Of a DNA stretch of 64,000 nucleotides, positions 44,721-55,395 are shown one piece after another. The position numbers and the translations under genes are program-made. Positions within the stretch are counted from its first letter, which is position 1; the number at the start of each line of letters is the position of its first letter. Source of the stretch: Coriolopsis trogii (taxonomy: Eukaryota; Basidiomycota; Agaricomycetes; Polyporales; Polyporaceae); contig JAHYIO010000033.1 of NCBI GenBank assembly GCA_020543525.1, forward strand, positions 1-64,000. The letters are read 5' to 3'. Under the pieces are notes generated by a model, which had not been told where the DNA came from, searched no databases, and was given only the letters and a program-made list of their open reading frames with translations.

Positions 44721-47700
44721 TCACGCCTCCACCCTATTCACCAACGGCGTCCTCTCCCCTTCCCTCTCCCCACCCGCCCTCCTCTCCCCCTCCCCCTCCC
44801 GATCCCGCTCCTCATCCACATCCAGGTACAAACTGTACCTCCCCACGTCCGCAGAGTGCGACCTGACCCTCGACGCGCGCCGACTCCGGCGCTCCGCAGC
44901 GTCCGCGTCCGTCTCGACCGCGTTCTGCTGGTCGCCGAGGTACCAGTTGGGCATCGCGAGCGCGAGCAGGAGCGGAACCACGCTCAACACCGTCGCCACG
45001 ACGAGCATCGTGTACATCGTGTCGCTGTACGCTATCCGCGTCCACCCCAATCAGCCCCGCGCCCGCACGAAAAAGCGAAAGAGACTGAGAGGATGGGGAG
45101 GGAGAGGGAGAGAACGTACCGCTGATAACCCCCTGCCTGACCGGATCCTCCATCGGCCGCTTCCTCACACTCGTGATGTCCCCAAAGATCTCCCCCAGCT
45201 CCTCCTCCCCCAAGCCAGGTAGGTACTCCCTCAGCTTCCCGGGCATGATGCCCGCCCACATCCCGCCCGCGACGCTCCCGCCCACCCCGCCCCCGATCTC
45301 GGTCCAGAGCAGGACGAGGGCGATGACCATCGCGACGTCGGCGTGCGGCACGGCGGCCTGCGCGCCGACCGCGGAGGAGATCGCGGCGAACCCGCCGCCC
45401 ATGCCTTGGAGGATCTGGGTGAGCACGAGCGAGAGGGAGGGCGCGTGCGGGGTGCGGGAGTAGATCATGAGCGCGACGCCGACGAGGCGGATGACGAGCC
45501 CTGTGACGAGGAGCGACTGTATGTACGGGCGCGCGATGGGTATGTAGTCAGTGTCGAGCGAGCAAGCAAGAGCGCGGAGGGAAGGGTACGGGCGGGCGTA
45601 CCTTGTAGCGCCGCGTGAAGCGCATGACGATCCCGGCGGTGATCCCGAAGACGGTGAGCCCGACTGTCTGCGCTTGGCCAAAGTAGAAGACGTTCGTCAT
45701 CGACCAGGGCTTTGTGACGAGCACGAAGGAGGATAGGTACGTAAACGTGAGGAAGAACGAAAGCTGTGTCGCGCGTATGTCAGTCCTAGCCGAGAGTGAG
45801 AGTGGGAGAGAGAATGTTCCGCGGACGCGGTACGCGGGACATTTTGAATAGGGTAGGAAGAGAGAGGACGCACGAAGTCGAAGAAGCCGATCCACGCTGC
45901 GCAGACAACGGTCCGGTTAGCGAGGAAGCGACGCGCGATGACGGGTCGCTTAGCGAATCTCATGTCCCAGAGCGCAAACACGGGCAGCAAGACCCAGCCA
46001 GACACGAACATGGCAATCATCCCCGCTGAAAGAAAGCAGGTTCAGCTACGGTATCCTCGTACTGACACAAATTGAGTACATACGGCTGCTCCAGCTGCTC
46101 TTAGCACGCTGTGCGAGCGTCATGGGGAGGAGGATCAGGGCAACGGCGGCCCCGAGCAGGATGAGACCAACGAGGTCGAGCTGCTCCGCAAACAGCCATG
46201 CGCGCTGCAGGAGGCGCGCCTTGACTGGGGGCGTGAGGTCTTCAGACGGCGGTGGCGCGTCCACGAGGCCGAGTTTCTTCGCCTGACGCTCGCCCCAGAG
46301 GAGGGTGAGGATGAGCGGTGTCAAGGCAGCGGGGACGAGGACGGCAAACATGCCGTCTGTAACACAATAATACTGTGTTAGCAGCCACGCTAGACGATCG
46401 ATGTCGGAATGAAACACGACGTACAACCCCAACGCCAGCCCAGGTTCTCGAGGACGGCGTTCGCGAGCTTGGAACCAATTACGGCGTTGAAAAGGAAGGG
46501 TGCGGAGGATAATCCGGAGACGAGGCCACGCCATTTCAGCGTGGTGATATCCGCTATGATGACGGAAGTGAGTAGTTGTAATCCACTGTGTCCAGCCTTT
46601 CAGCAAAGTCCAAACGGGCTTGTATGGTAGAAACACACGTATATCCGCTAGATGAGAGCGTGCAAACGGTGAGCAGGAAGAATGAAGCCGGAGGGTATCG
46701 GAGTCATACATAGCATAGAGAATTATTCCTGCTGCGATAGCGCCGACGTTTGGAGCAGTTGCAATGACGAGATAGCCTGTAGACGAGGTCAGGACCAATG
46801 TACAGTTTTGGAGAGAAGTGTATCGGAGGATAACAGTGCGCAAGCAGTACGGGGTTGCCGCTCTGGCACAGATCTGTCGACAAACATCTTTCTGAGGTGC
46901 GGAGCACCGTGATCTGCGCGCATTTATGTACGGACTTTGCGGCCGAATGCTATGCGCATTATGGGTTGCCGACGGGTAGGCGTCCTTGATCGGTGCGCGA
47001 GCGATGCTCCTTTGGCAATAGGAAAGATTGAGATGCACGAACCGAAAGCATAGAATACAACTGGATGATCGTGAGTTTGAATGGAAGTCGAGGGAGAGAG
47101 GAAGATACTGACGAACGACGAGATATGCGGTTGCACGAGAGGTTACATCTGCGACTTTGGCAATAATAGGTTTACCACAGGCGACTTGGGAGCGGGTTAG
47201 GCCGAAGAGATAGCGAGAGGGCGGAAGAGAACTAACTGAGGATGGATTGGGCGACTTGTATGGACGAAATGAGACTGTGCGCGCCAAAGTAGGAGGTGGC
47301 GAAAGCGAGATAATTGGAGGTTGTCTGATTATCGAGGGAGTAGACATAGGACGCGAGGGCGATCCTGGGACGAATGATCGGTCTGAGCGGGCGGGCACGG
47401 ACGGAAGGAGGACGGAACGTACCCGATGTAGAGGAACCACTTTGAAACCTTGCCAAATACCTGTTCAGCAGCCTCTACTTTCGCGACGCCGACGTGAGCA
47501 TCCTCCTCTGCTGCTAGCTCTTCTGCAGTCTCCGGGTCGAGGGTAGAGATGGTAAGGACGGAGCGACGGGTATCTGCGGGAGAAAGTGGAGAGAGATCGC
47601 GAATGCGGCCGTCTTGATGTTGTTCGAGGGACGACGAGGAGATGGGCGAAACGGGCGGCGTTAGGACGCGTGTGGGGGGAGGTGGGTAAGTCGGGGACGA

Positions 47701-47748
47701 CGGACCTGCGGGAGACTGGGGAAGACGACTGTATCCGCGGCGCGACAT
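44721..47748 (-). CDS. Siderophore-iron transporter, MFS
   Basis: Resembles the Sit1/MirB family, which imports ferric siderophores by proton symport. The start is MSRRGYSRLPQ, followed by a long Ser/Pro-rich cytosolic N-terminus. The family landmark YVYSLDNQTTSNYLAFATSYF lies at the first helix, then SSIQVAQSILSACGKPIIAKVADVTSRATAYL and VGAIAAGIILYA. Further exons carry about fourteen helices; the tail is charged (DEERDREGEGE) and ends TPLVNRVEA. About ten short introns interrupt it; I did not fix all junctions. A GATA-type iron regulator site lies 165 bp upstream. Confidence 0.85.
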
Positions 47749-47912
47749 GCCTGCGGGTGTGGAGGAGGGGGAGACGGGGGAGAGAGACTAGGGCGGAGCA
47801 GAAAGCGCAGGGCCCATTGGGTGAGAGCGTGGACGGATATAAGAGGCAGACAACGATGGACGACTCGACGCGGACGGAAATGCGAAGTGCGCGCGCGGTG
47901 CCACATCATATC

Positions 47913-47921
47913 TTATCAGAT
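47913..47921 (-). promoter_or_regulatory. GATA-type iron-regulator site (ATCTGATAA)
   Basis: TTATCAGAT on the plus strand is ATCTGATAA in the direction of the siderophore transporter, an exact match to the ATCWGATAA element bound by fungal iron repressors (Urbs1/SreA/Sre family). It lies 165 bp before the ATG. Iron repression is inferred. Confidence 0.65.
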
Positions 47922-47929
47922 ACGCTCCC

Positions 47930-49271
47930 CATCGCCCCTTTGCCGACGCTACCCGACCCGTCCTCCTCCTCCCATCCTCCTGCCGTCCACCCAGACCTTG
48001 ACCGGGCACTGCACACGACTCGCGCACGCTCGTATTTCGTACCTGGGGTGAATGACTCTTCCCGGTCTCGTCGGCTGCGCCTTACGGCACCGTCTCCAAC
48101 GATCAGTCAACACGTCCAGCTAGTCTACCATGTCGCAGCCCCTTGACGTCGACCACCCTCCTTTGGTCCGAGCAGGCTCCATACACGCATGCTGAATACT
48201 TCCCAGTGTTTACGCCTTCCTTTGCATCCTCCCGTCTCTATGAAAAGCTACCTCGAGCGACGTTCTCGTGACGCCTCCGACGCGGTCCCGGGTCTCCGTT
48301 CAGTAGTATATACGAGGTGTGTGACTGGAAAAGTGGGAATGCTCAGATACGAATCGATTGTGGGCCATGTGTCCTCGTGCACTTCTTAATGCGCAGAAAA
48401 TCGCTATCACTGCAGCTTCTGCAATAAACGTGGTGCACGAACGAGTTTCGCAAAGATCGCAGGTGAGTGCTCTTGTGCAGGATCATTTCTGCAGTGTACG
48501 GCCGTGCGACTATGGAGTGAGACATGCATCTGAAAGAGAGATACGCACGAAAATCTGGGTCACATCATGTTTTCTCAGATAGAGATCAGTCCGAACGCTG
48601 TTCATCTTACATGCTGCCACACAGGCTCAATGGATCACTTTGTGAAGATCTTGATCTCCTCCGGCGCGCTCCGTTTTCATCAATTACTTACATTACCGCC
48701 GTCTCACCATCTACTCGAGTGTCATCCCCATAGTGGCCTCCGCCGCGTTCCACCTCCCCGCGCTCATAGAATGCATGCCAACTACGGTCGAAAGTTATAC
48801 ATTACGGATAGTATGGGGTTCCAGATGGCTAACAGGCGCAGACTTTGCTGCGCTAGATCATTGAGAGAATGGACTGGCATAGAGTGAGTGCTGCGAACAG
48901 AATCCTCTCGTTGCACAATGGTACTATATACAGAGTCGGATACAGCAGGGAACGCGAGACAGGTGCCACAATCAACCCTAACACGACGTTACTTCGAACA
49001 TGGACTACGGCCACATACAAGCTCAGCGATCAGAAGTTCTCCACATCGAACAGTACTATCATCTCGATCATCTGCTTGCGATACGTGAGCTTTTGTCTGA
49101 ATAGCTCATTCCGAGCCTGGCGCATTGGGGTGAAAGACACGGCACCCTCGCTGATTGTGATCCCTTTTCCTCCATGAGTAACATACTTCTCCGCTGTAAT
49201 GTAATCCTGGTATCAGTGCCTCTGTGGTGAATGAATGAGACAGGTATGACTCGCCTATAAGCTCCATGGTC
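47930..49271. other. Intergenic stretch without a supported gene
   Basis: 1.3 kb with only short open frames and no homology. It contains the 5' flank of the siderophore transporter and the 3' flank of NLR2. Confidence 0.5.
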
Positions 49272-51973
49272 TCAGCATCCTAAAGCGAAATCGCGACATG
49301 CCAATGAGCGACTGATGTCATGTCTTGGAAAGGCAAGTAGACGTACGATGTGCTTTTTGATCCACTCAAGAACCTTCTCAAGAGTATGTCTGTCAACCAA
49401 TTTGCCACTGCATTGGAACCACATCGTCCACGACTTGGAGGATGAGGCATCGCTCCGGGCCATCTTCACTATGGTATCCTTCAGGTCCGCGGTGGGTGAT
49501 GCCAGTATGAGATGGGATTCCCAGTGATCGCAGATGTATAGGAAATGCTTGGGAATGCCTCCACCGTCTCCGCTCGTAGTTCTGCTCATAAGCCGACTGG
49601 GTAGTTTCGTCAACGCATCGTCAGACACTCGCTGGAGCCATGTAATCATGAGCTGCGCATGGACCTCGCCCGCATCGACGACGTATTCCTCGCTGCAGAG
49701 CGCTTTCGTCATGAGGTAATCCTGGAAGGCTCTATGCATGACACGAATCTTCCCGTCGCGACCGTAGAAGATCACAGAGCCATCAAGCCTGTGGAGGATC
49801 GGATCCCAAATTTTCATATCCATCCCTGTCAGTAGCTCGAATGCGCGACGGGACATCCCATCAGGCGCGTCCTGGATGACAGCGACGTAGCCGAGCACCT
49901 GTCGCACGCGCTTGTGCCACTCTTTGTCTCTCTTCAGCTCCGCGGGGGGGAATGCGTTCTTCAACACAACGGAGTAGAGTCGGTGGAAGGGCTCGTTGAA
50001 GGCAGGTTGCACGTCCTCCGCAGAGCGTAAGATATCCTGGACCTGATCTCGCAAGTTCTCGGATGCCTGCGGAAGATCGGCCATCTTGAGTAGGAAGTCA
50101 ACCGCTGTGCGCGCGTATAGGAAATGGCCGTTTGCGTACTCGGCCAGACGGGGGATGATGGTCGTGTCCGCTGCACAAAGCTGTTGGAGGGCCGCATGGT
50201 CGCTGAGTTGCGTCGTTATGAAATGGGTGATATCCCGTTTGTCCTCTTCAGGAGTAACAGCCGTGTGGAGGGAGTATATGCGCACGCGCGTTGTGATGCT
50301 TGTGTGAGTTACGTAGTACACTGGACGGGAAGTGAAGAGAACTCGTAGGCGTTGCTTGTTGGCAGGCTGTTTCGATGCGTATGAGACGAGAAGCTCGACC
50401 AACTCTGGAACAGAGTCTGAAGCGTAGTCCTGGCATTCATCAAGGGCGTCAACTATCAGGATGATGGGCGGATGTTCTTCGGGGAGCTTGCTGAGAGGCT
50501 GCTCGAGAAGCGTCTTGAATGTGAACCCAAGCTGTTGTGGCCCTCCACCTCCATACCGCACGTACTCGCGAGCAGCAGCGACTATATGTGGACGTAGGGA
50601 ACTTTGGGAATAGGCGAGTTGGTATGCAATGGTGGTAAAGAAACGTTCGCCGGAGTTGAGAGTAGTCGTCTCTCGCGAGAAGAAGAAGGTCGCTCCCAGG
50701 CGATTGGACATTTCGAGTCTGCGTGCGAATTCGGCTGCGACGGTGGACTTTCCAAATCCTGCTCCCCCGGTCAGGAGAAACACGGTCCTATTCTCCTGGA
50801 GAACGGAGGCTCCAGCCCAATCTTCTAGTTCTGTCAAGACCTTTTCGCGAGTTCCCTCGAAGTATTTGTTCTTCTGCTCGTGTGTGAAAGCCCGGTACCC
50901 TGCGTTCGCACGCGGAAGACGGTTCAAGATCTGTACGTCAGCTGTAACCGCTGTATCAGCAGGAATAATTTGATGTAACGTTCGTGGTGCACACCATCTG
51001 CCTGTGAATCAATGTTCAGTTACGAAGGCGATCAAGATCGTCCGAAAGCACACACCATGATCATGCTGAGCATCTCATGTACCATGATCTCCACGTTAGC
51101 CTGATTATGTAACTAAGGGTGGTACATTCGATATTGAGAGCAAAATAGTGCCACAGAGCAGAAGACTCACGTCAAACTTCGCTCGCTCCTGCTCCATGCG
51201 GTTGGCAAATTCACTGATACGCCCTGATATGTACTTATTCTGAAGAAGTCTATAGGAAAAGCCCTCTGACAAGAGAGAGTCGACATCTCTCTGCACACTG
51301 AGGAGGCCTCTGGCGAACATAGAGAGATCAGTACCTCGTTGACCGCACCGGTGGTTCTGCAAAAAGGTCCTCACTCTTTCAGATTATTGATTCTGCCTTG
51401 TAAAGCTGTGGAAGCCATGTTCTCCTCGAACAAATTCCGCTCGGTAGAACCCGGTGGATACTGACTCAGTTTCTTATGTAGTGTCTCAGAGACACGCTGA
51501 ATGTCTTCAAGGATACAGATGATCTGTTCATGTAAGGAAGCCAGGGATTCCTCCTCGGCATTCGTCTCCTATGCGTATCATCGGTATAAGGGGTACGACG
51601 GAGTCAGACTAATCCGACCCACCTTGATTTGATTCCATATCCCGTCCAATATATCCGCAACAACATCCAACCCAGGAATCAGGCCACTCATTGATCGAGC
51701 TAACCTGAAAGCCACATCGGGTAGGCCAACGAGTATTGGTCGCAATACTGTGTCTTGCCTGTGCCTCAGCCCTAAAAGCTTTAGCAGTCCTCCAGAGAAT
51801 CTCCTCCAGACGCTCTTGCGCTTGTGAGCTTCAACGAGCAGTGCGGTAGGTGACTTCTGGCTAGACATTCCACGCTCATTCAACCCCGGGCGATCGCCAT
51901 ATATAGACGCTGCGGGAGTAGCCGGTCTGGACCACATGTCGAGAGACGGTGTGTGGAGGGAACGCATGTCCAT
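49272..51973 (-). CDS. Second NACHT-type NLR protein (NLR2)
   Basis: A second STAND ATPase on the same strand as NLR1. The start is MDMRSLHTPS at 51973. The first exon runs to IWNQIK; smaller exons follow (ETNAEEESLASLHEQIICILEDI..., HRCGQRGTDLSMFARGLL..., ANVEIMVHEMLSMIM). The NACHT exon then reads RWCAPRTLHQII through NRLPRANAGYRAFTHEQK to the end. Walker A is GGAGFGKST, Walker B IILIVDALDEC, and LRVLFTSRP follows. Segments FRLARSMSGLIPGLDVVADIL and KYISGRISEFANRMEQERAKF form the same type of helical N-terminus as in NLR1. No C-terminal repeats are present. The last exon may instead splice at a GTACGT near 49,350, giving a different short tail. It is clearly related to, but diverged from, NLR1. 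Confidence 0.8.
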
Positions 51974-52825
51974 GGTTGATCGCGATGCTATGGCAGATTC
52001 CCCGACGCGGGATGCAGGAGAGGGGAAACGATCTGAGAGTCGAGGGAGAATAGAACTTGGAGGAGGAAGAGGCGAAGTCGTGTGCGCGTGTGCGCGGTGA
52101 CCGATTGCGGGGGAGAGGGAGGTGAGAACTCCAACTTGATTTATAGTCAGAACTCGAGCGTCACCTCTAGGGCCGCGGCGGCTCTTCTCTCGTGCAGGCA
52201 GAATATATGGCAGCTTCGTATGCAATGGTGCTCTCACGGCGACCGCCCATTATGCCATAATTAAGTTGGAACTACGTCAATGACAGGAAGGGAAGTTGCG
52301 CCTGCTGAGGCAGAAGGACGCAGTCTACTGGATGGCGTTTGAATCGTTTTGATGTATGAGTGATGCACTCCCAGGATGTGGTTTAGAGTTCTCACCTTAC
52401 TTCCAATAGAGTCACTCCGGTCGCCTGTGGCTGGCATAGGCCGCCGTCGTTTACGTACACCTACGATACGTCGTCTTGATTTGACAGGAAGAATGGCAAT
52501 GTTGCTCTGAAACGGGTTGATACTACACCCAGGTTTTGTGGCTTCTCGAACTGCAATTAGCACTAGGTAGCGGCAAGCCCTGAGCAACAAATCGAAGGCC
52601 CAAACAGATTGTAGAGCACACAGCGAATCGCGTTTACGGTCACGGTTGATCCTCAAAGACCGATCCGATATACATAAATAGGCTCGGGTCAGCTGAAGAA
52701 CCGGACAGGTACCGCCAGAAGGGTCATGTAGCGCATGCAATGTGAATATGTCGTCTAGCTGGGAGTGTCGTCCACCTCGAGGCAAGACTTCCCTGCTACG
52801 ACTCACAGACGACGCTTCATACTCG
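51974..52825. other. Intergenic stretch upstream of NLR2
   Basis: Open frames up to 205 codons occur on the minus strand but have no recognisable domain, and their codon use resembles noncoding sequence. I do not call a gene. Confidence 0.45.
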
Positions 52826-53019
52826 CTACCGTCCCCGTGAGGCCTCTCCACCACCATGTATGAACTCCCAACATGCATTACTCAGCCTAACACCTAGACT
52901 CTCCTGGATCCCTTTCGTCTCCAGCTCGCATAGCTGCCTCACGCTCCTCACGCACCCCATGACATGGTTCACGTTCTTCGCAGTAATGCCCGGAAGTGAA
53001 CGAAGCAGCTCCTCAACGG

Positions 53020-53439
53020 TAGGAGATGGCACGGGTAGGGTAAACGCGCGAATGGTACGGGTATCTGGGTACGGATCGAGGAGAAGTTAACCCCCGCAAA
53101 ATCCGCACTCACTGGCGGATACCCGTGTACCTGTGAGAGCCTCCGTATGTCCTCGCAGCAGAGTGCTGCAACGACTTCAAACGCACGTGTGGATTTGTCT
53201 AGCCATCAAAGCGTGACAACATAGACGAGATTGCGTTCCGCATCCCCTCCGAAGAGCTCGGGACCTAGGTACTGCATCTTTGTGCACGCACCCGTCAGTC
53301 TACCCGTAAGAAAACCCGTACCCATGCGTACCCATGCGTACCCATGCGTACCCGTACCCATAGCTGATGGGTACAGACCCGCACGGGTTCGGGTTTGGTT
53401 TCATTCGAAATACCCGTACCCGACCCGTGCCATGCCCTA
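53020..53439. mobile_element. Small hAT-like insertion inside the XPF relic
   Basis: Ends TAGGAGATGGCACGGGTAGG (left) and, inverted, TAGGGCATGGCACGGGTCGG (right) match at most positions. ACCCGT/ACGGGT words are frequent inside. CAACGG lies immediately left and five bases beyond the right end, so the target duplication is imperfect. The intact XPF gene has no such insertion at the corresponding place (about 55,590-55,600). Confidence 0.65.
53305..53362. repeat. 10-bp microsatellite CCCATGCGTA
   Basis: Three exact CCCATGCGTA units flanked by CCCGTA variants, within the small insertion element. Confidence 0.85.
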
Positions 53440-54829
53440 CGTGGCAACGGCTGCACTCACCCTCGTGCCAGCGTCGGGATCTTCCTCAGCACCTACGTGC
53501 ACAGCATTCGCCAGGATGTGAGGGCGAAGACCACTAGCGTGGATTGGATGGACTGCGATGCGGTCGTGGCTTTGTTCGTGCGCGGTCCCTCTTCTTTGAG
53601 GGATACTGGTGGGACTCGAGGATGGCTTCACGTCCCTGACGACCCAAAGCGGGTCCAATGAGTAACCCGAACGTTCTGAGCGCACCTGGAGTGAGAATGA
53701 CATGTGTTTCCGAACTAAATGAACAATATAAGTTGCTCGTAGTGGGTAGACATCAGTGCGCACTGGGCGTACCTGGATGGAGCCGTTAGTAATTGTTTCA
53801 TGCTCCAGCATTCAGGGTCGAAGGCATGACCATCAGCTCAAACGCATATAGCGTGGAGGGAAGCGATGTGCGGAACCGTCGAAGACCTGATGGAAGCGGT
53901 GGAGTCTACGAACAGCTGCACCTACTGCGGATAAGTGGTGCTCACCCACGCAGGCTCTGCACTCACTTCTTTTATTCCGCCCGTCGCGTGCTCGCAGTTT
54001 TCATGACCTCTTCACCTGTCGCGGTCGAACGGCCTTTGCCAAAGTAATAGATATGTGCGTAGAGTGCATTGCAGTTAGCGCGAACATCGGATCCGCATAC
54101 CACACACCCCGCGTTCACGTTCACCAATCAACCGTCCAAATACTTACTCTTCCTCGCGTCGCAATGCGATGGAGTATTTGCCGTCCTCGCAGCCCACGAG
54201 TTACTTCACGCCGACCGTCCAACGTCGTGGCAGACAGACTTGAGATTGCCAGAATGTGATGTACGATCGTATCTGAGTACCCTGTTTCAAAACACATCTG
54301 CAAGGAGGAGGTGAGGGAGACAAGGTCGAGACATTGTGAAACGACGAGAATTTACAGCAGTGGGGGGTAAGGATCGGAGAACTGAGAGAGTCTTAGAGAA
54401 CGCGGAGGTGATTCACTGGCTTGAACGTTAAACGTTTGAACGCGGCGCCCGCGCTTCGGTCTTTCTGGAATCTTATCTTATCTGATCTGCGTGCGACAAG
54501 TTTCAATTGTCAGAGAGCGCCAGGCCGTACCAACTCGTCTCTCACACCACAACCATGCATGAACGGTGCCTCGCACCGATATAGATCTCAGAGGGTAGTT
54601 TGAAGTAGTTATGAGTGCGATATGGGGCAAATTGTCAAGCGGTAGCATTCTTGAACATGTTGGGGTAAGAGTGTCATGACTTGACCCAAGCGGTCTGAGC
54701 CTCCCGTGGGCCGCGGGTGGTATCCCGCTTCTTTTACTGCGGATTACCGGGCAACAGTTTTCTCCGTGCTACCGCAGGCTACCTCCCACAATGCGGAGGA
54801 GCAAAAACAGGAGGCCATAAGGATTGAAA

Positions 54830-54960
54830 TGGCGTCGGTCGATGTGCAAGACGAGGAGGATGTTCCTGAAGGTAGACGCGAAGCATGGATATCTGGATAC
54901 TCGTCCCGCTCGTCCTATTCGCGTCTTCTGGCATGATCAACTCATATGTGCGTTTCGTCT
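54830..54960 (+). pseudogene. Relic of an MCT-type MFS transporter first exon
   Basis: DVQDEEDVPEGRREAWI in one frame, then VPLVLFASSGMINSY followed by a GTGCGT donor in another, parallels DGGRAAWTVVLGSTLALFASAGLINAY of the intact transporter at 41,073. A frameshift separates the two halves. Nothing recognisable of later exons follows. Confidence 0.72.
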
Positions 54961-55395
54961 TTTCTGAAGTCACGTATTCTTCCGGGTATCTTGGCGGACA
55001 AATTCGGAGCGTGAGGGATTCGGCATATAGAGCGCATCGGGTATTGACATTACCTCTCAAGTTGAACAGGGTAGAGATCACCTCCGGGGTTCTCAATACG
55101 GGCCGTAGCGGTGACCAGAGGATGTCAGTGTGAGGACCCGGAGAAAGTGTAGATGTTGTGGAGACCAACGCTAGGTAAGGCCAGTCAGATACTGCAAAAT
55201 AGTCCGACGCAGGCAACGACTCTGTTCAGGACGTATACCCCCTGGCGAAGAGATAACATGCACGAGCGGAGCATGTGTTCGTTTTCTCTACTCATTGAAT
55301 GGATCCCGTCCGCATTCTTGCCGGCGAGCACTCCACGCCTCGAGGTCCTCATGTATCTCGTGTAACGAGCATTTCACGCCGCCGAAGGAGTGAAA
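54961..55395. other. Intergenic stretch
   Basis: No supported gene; lies downstream of XPF. Confidence 0.5.

Larger units (their letters stand above)
52826..54260 (-). pseudogene. Decayed partial copy of the XPF nuclease 3' region
   Basis: Minus-strand sequence [21 protein letters not shown] ... ACWEFIHGG (52,826-53,010) matches the helix-hairpin-helix end of the intact XPF gene at 55,396. Upstream pieces ([34 protein letters not shown]) follow in the parent's order up to about 54,260, matching parent bases to about 56,590. The nuclease motif is lost, frames are broken, and a small element at 53,020-53,439 interrupts it. Confidence 0.88.

Noticed and set aside
52261..52878. 205-codon minus-strand open frame
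   Set aside because: No domain or conserved pattern and a composition like noncoding sequence.
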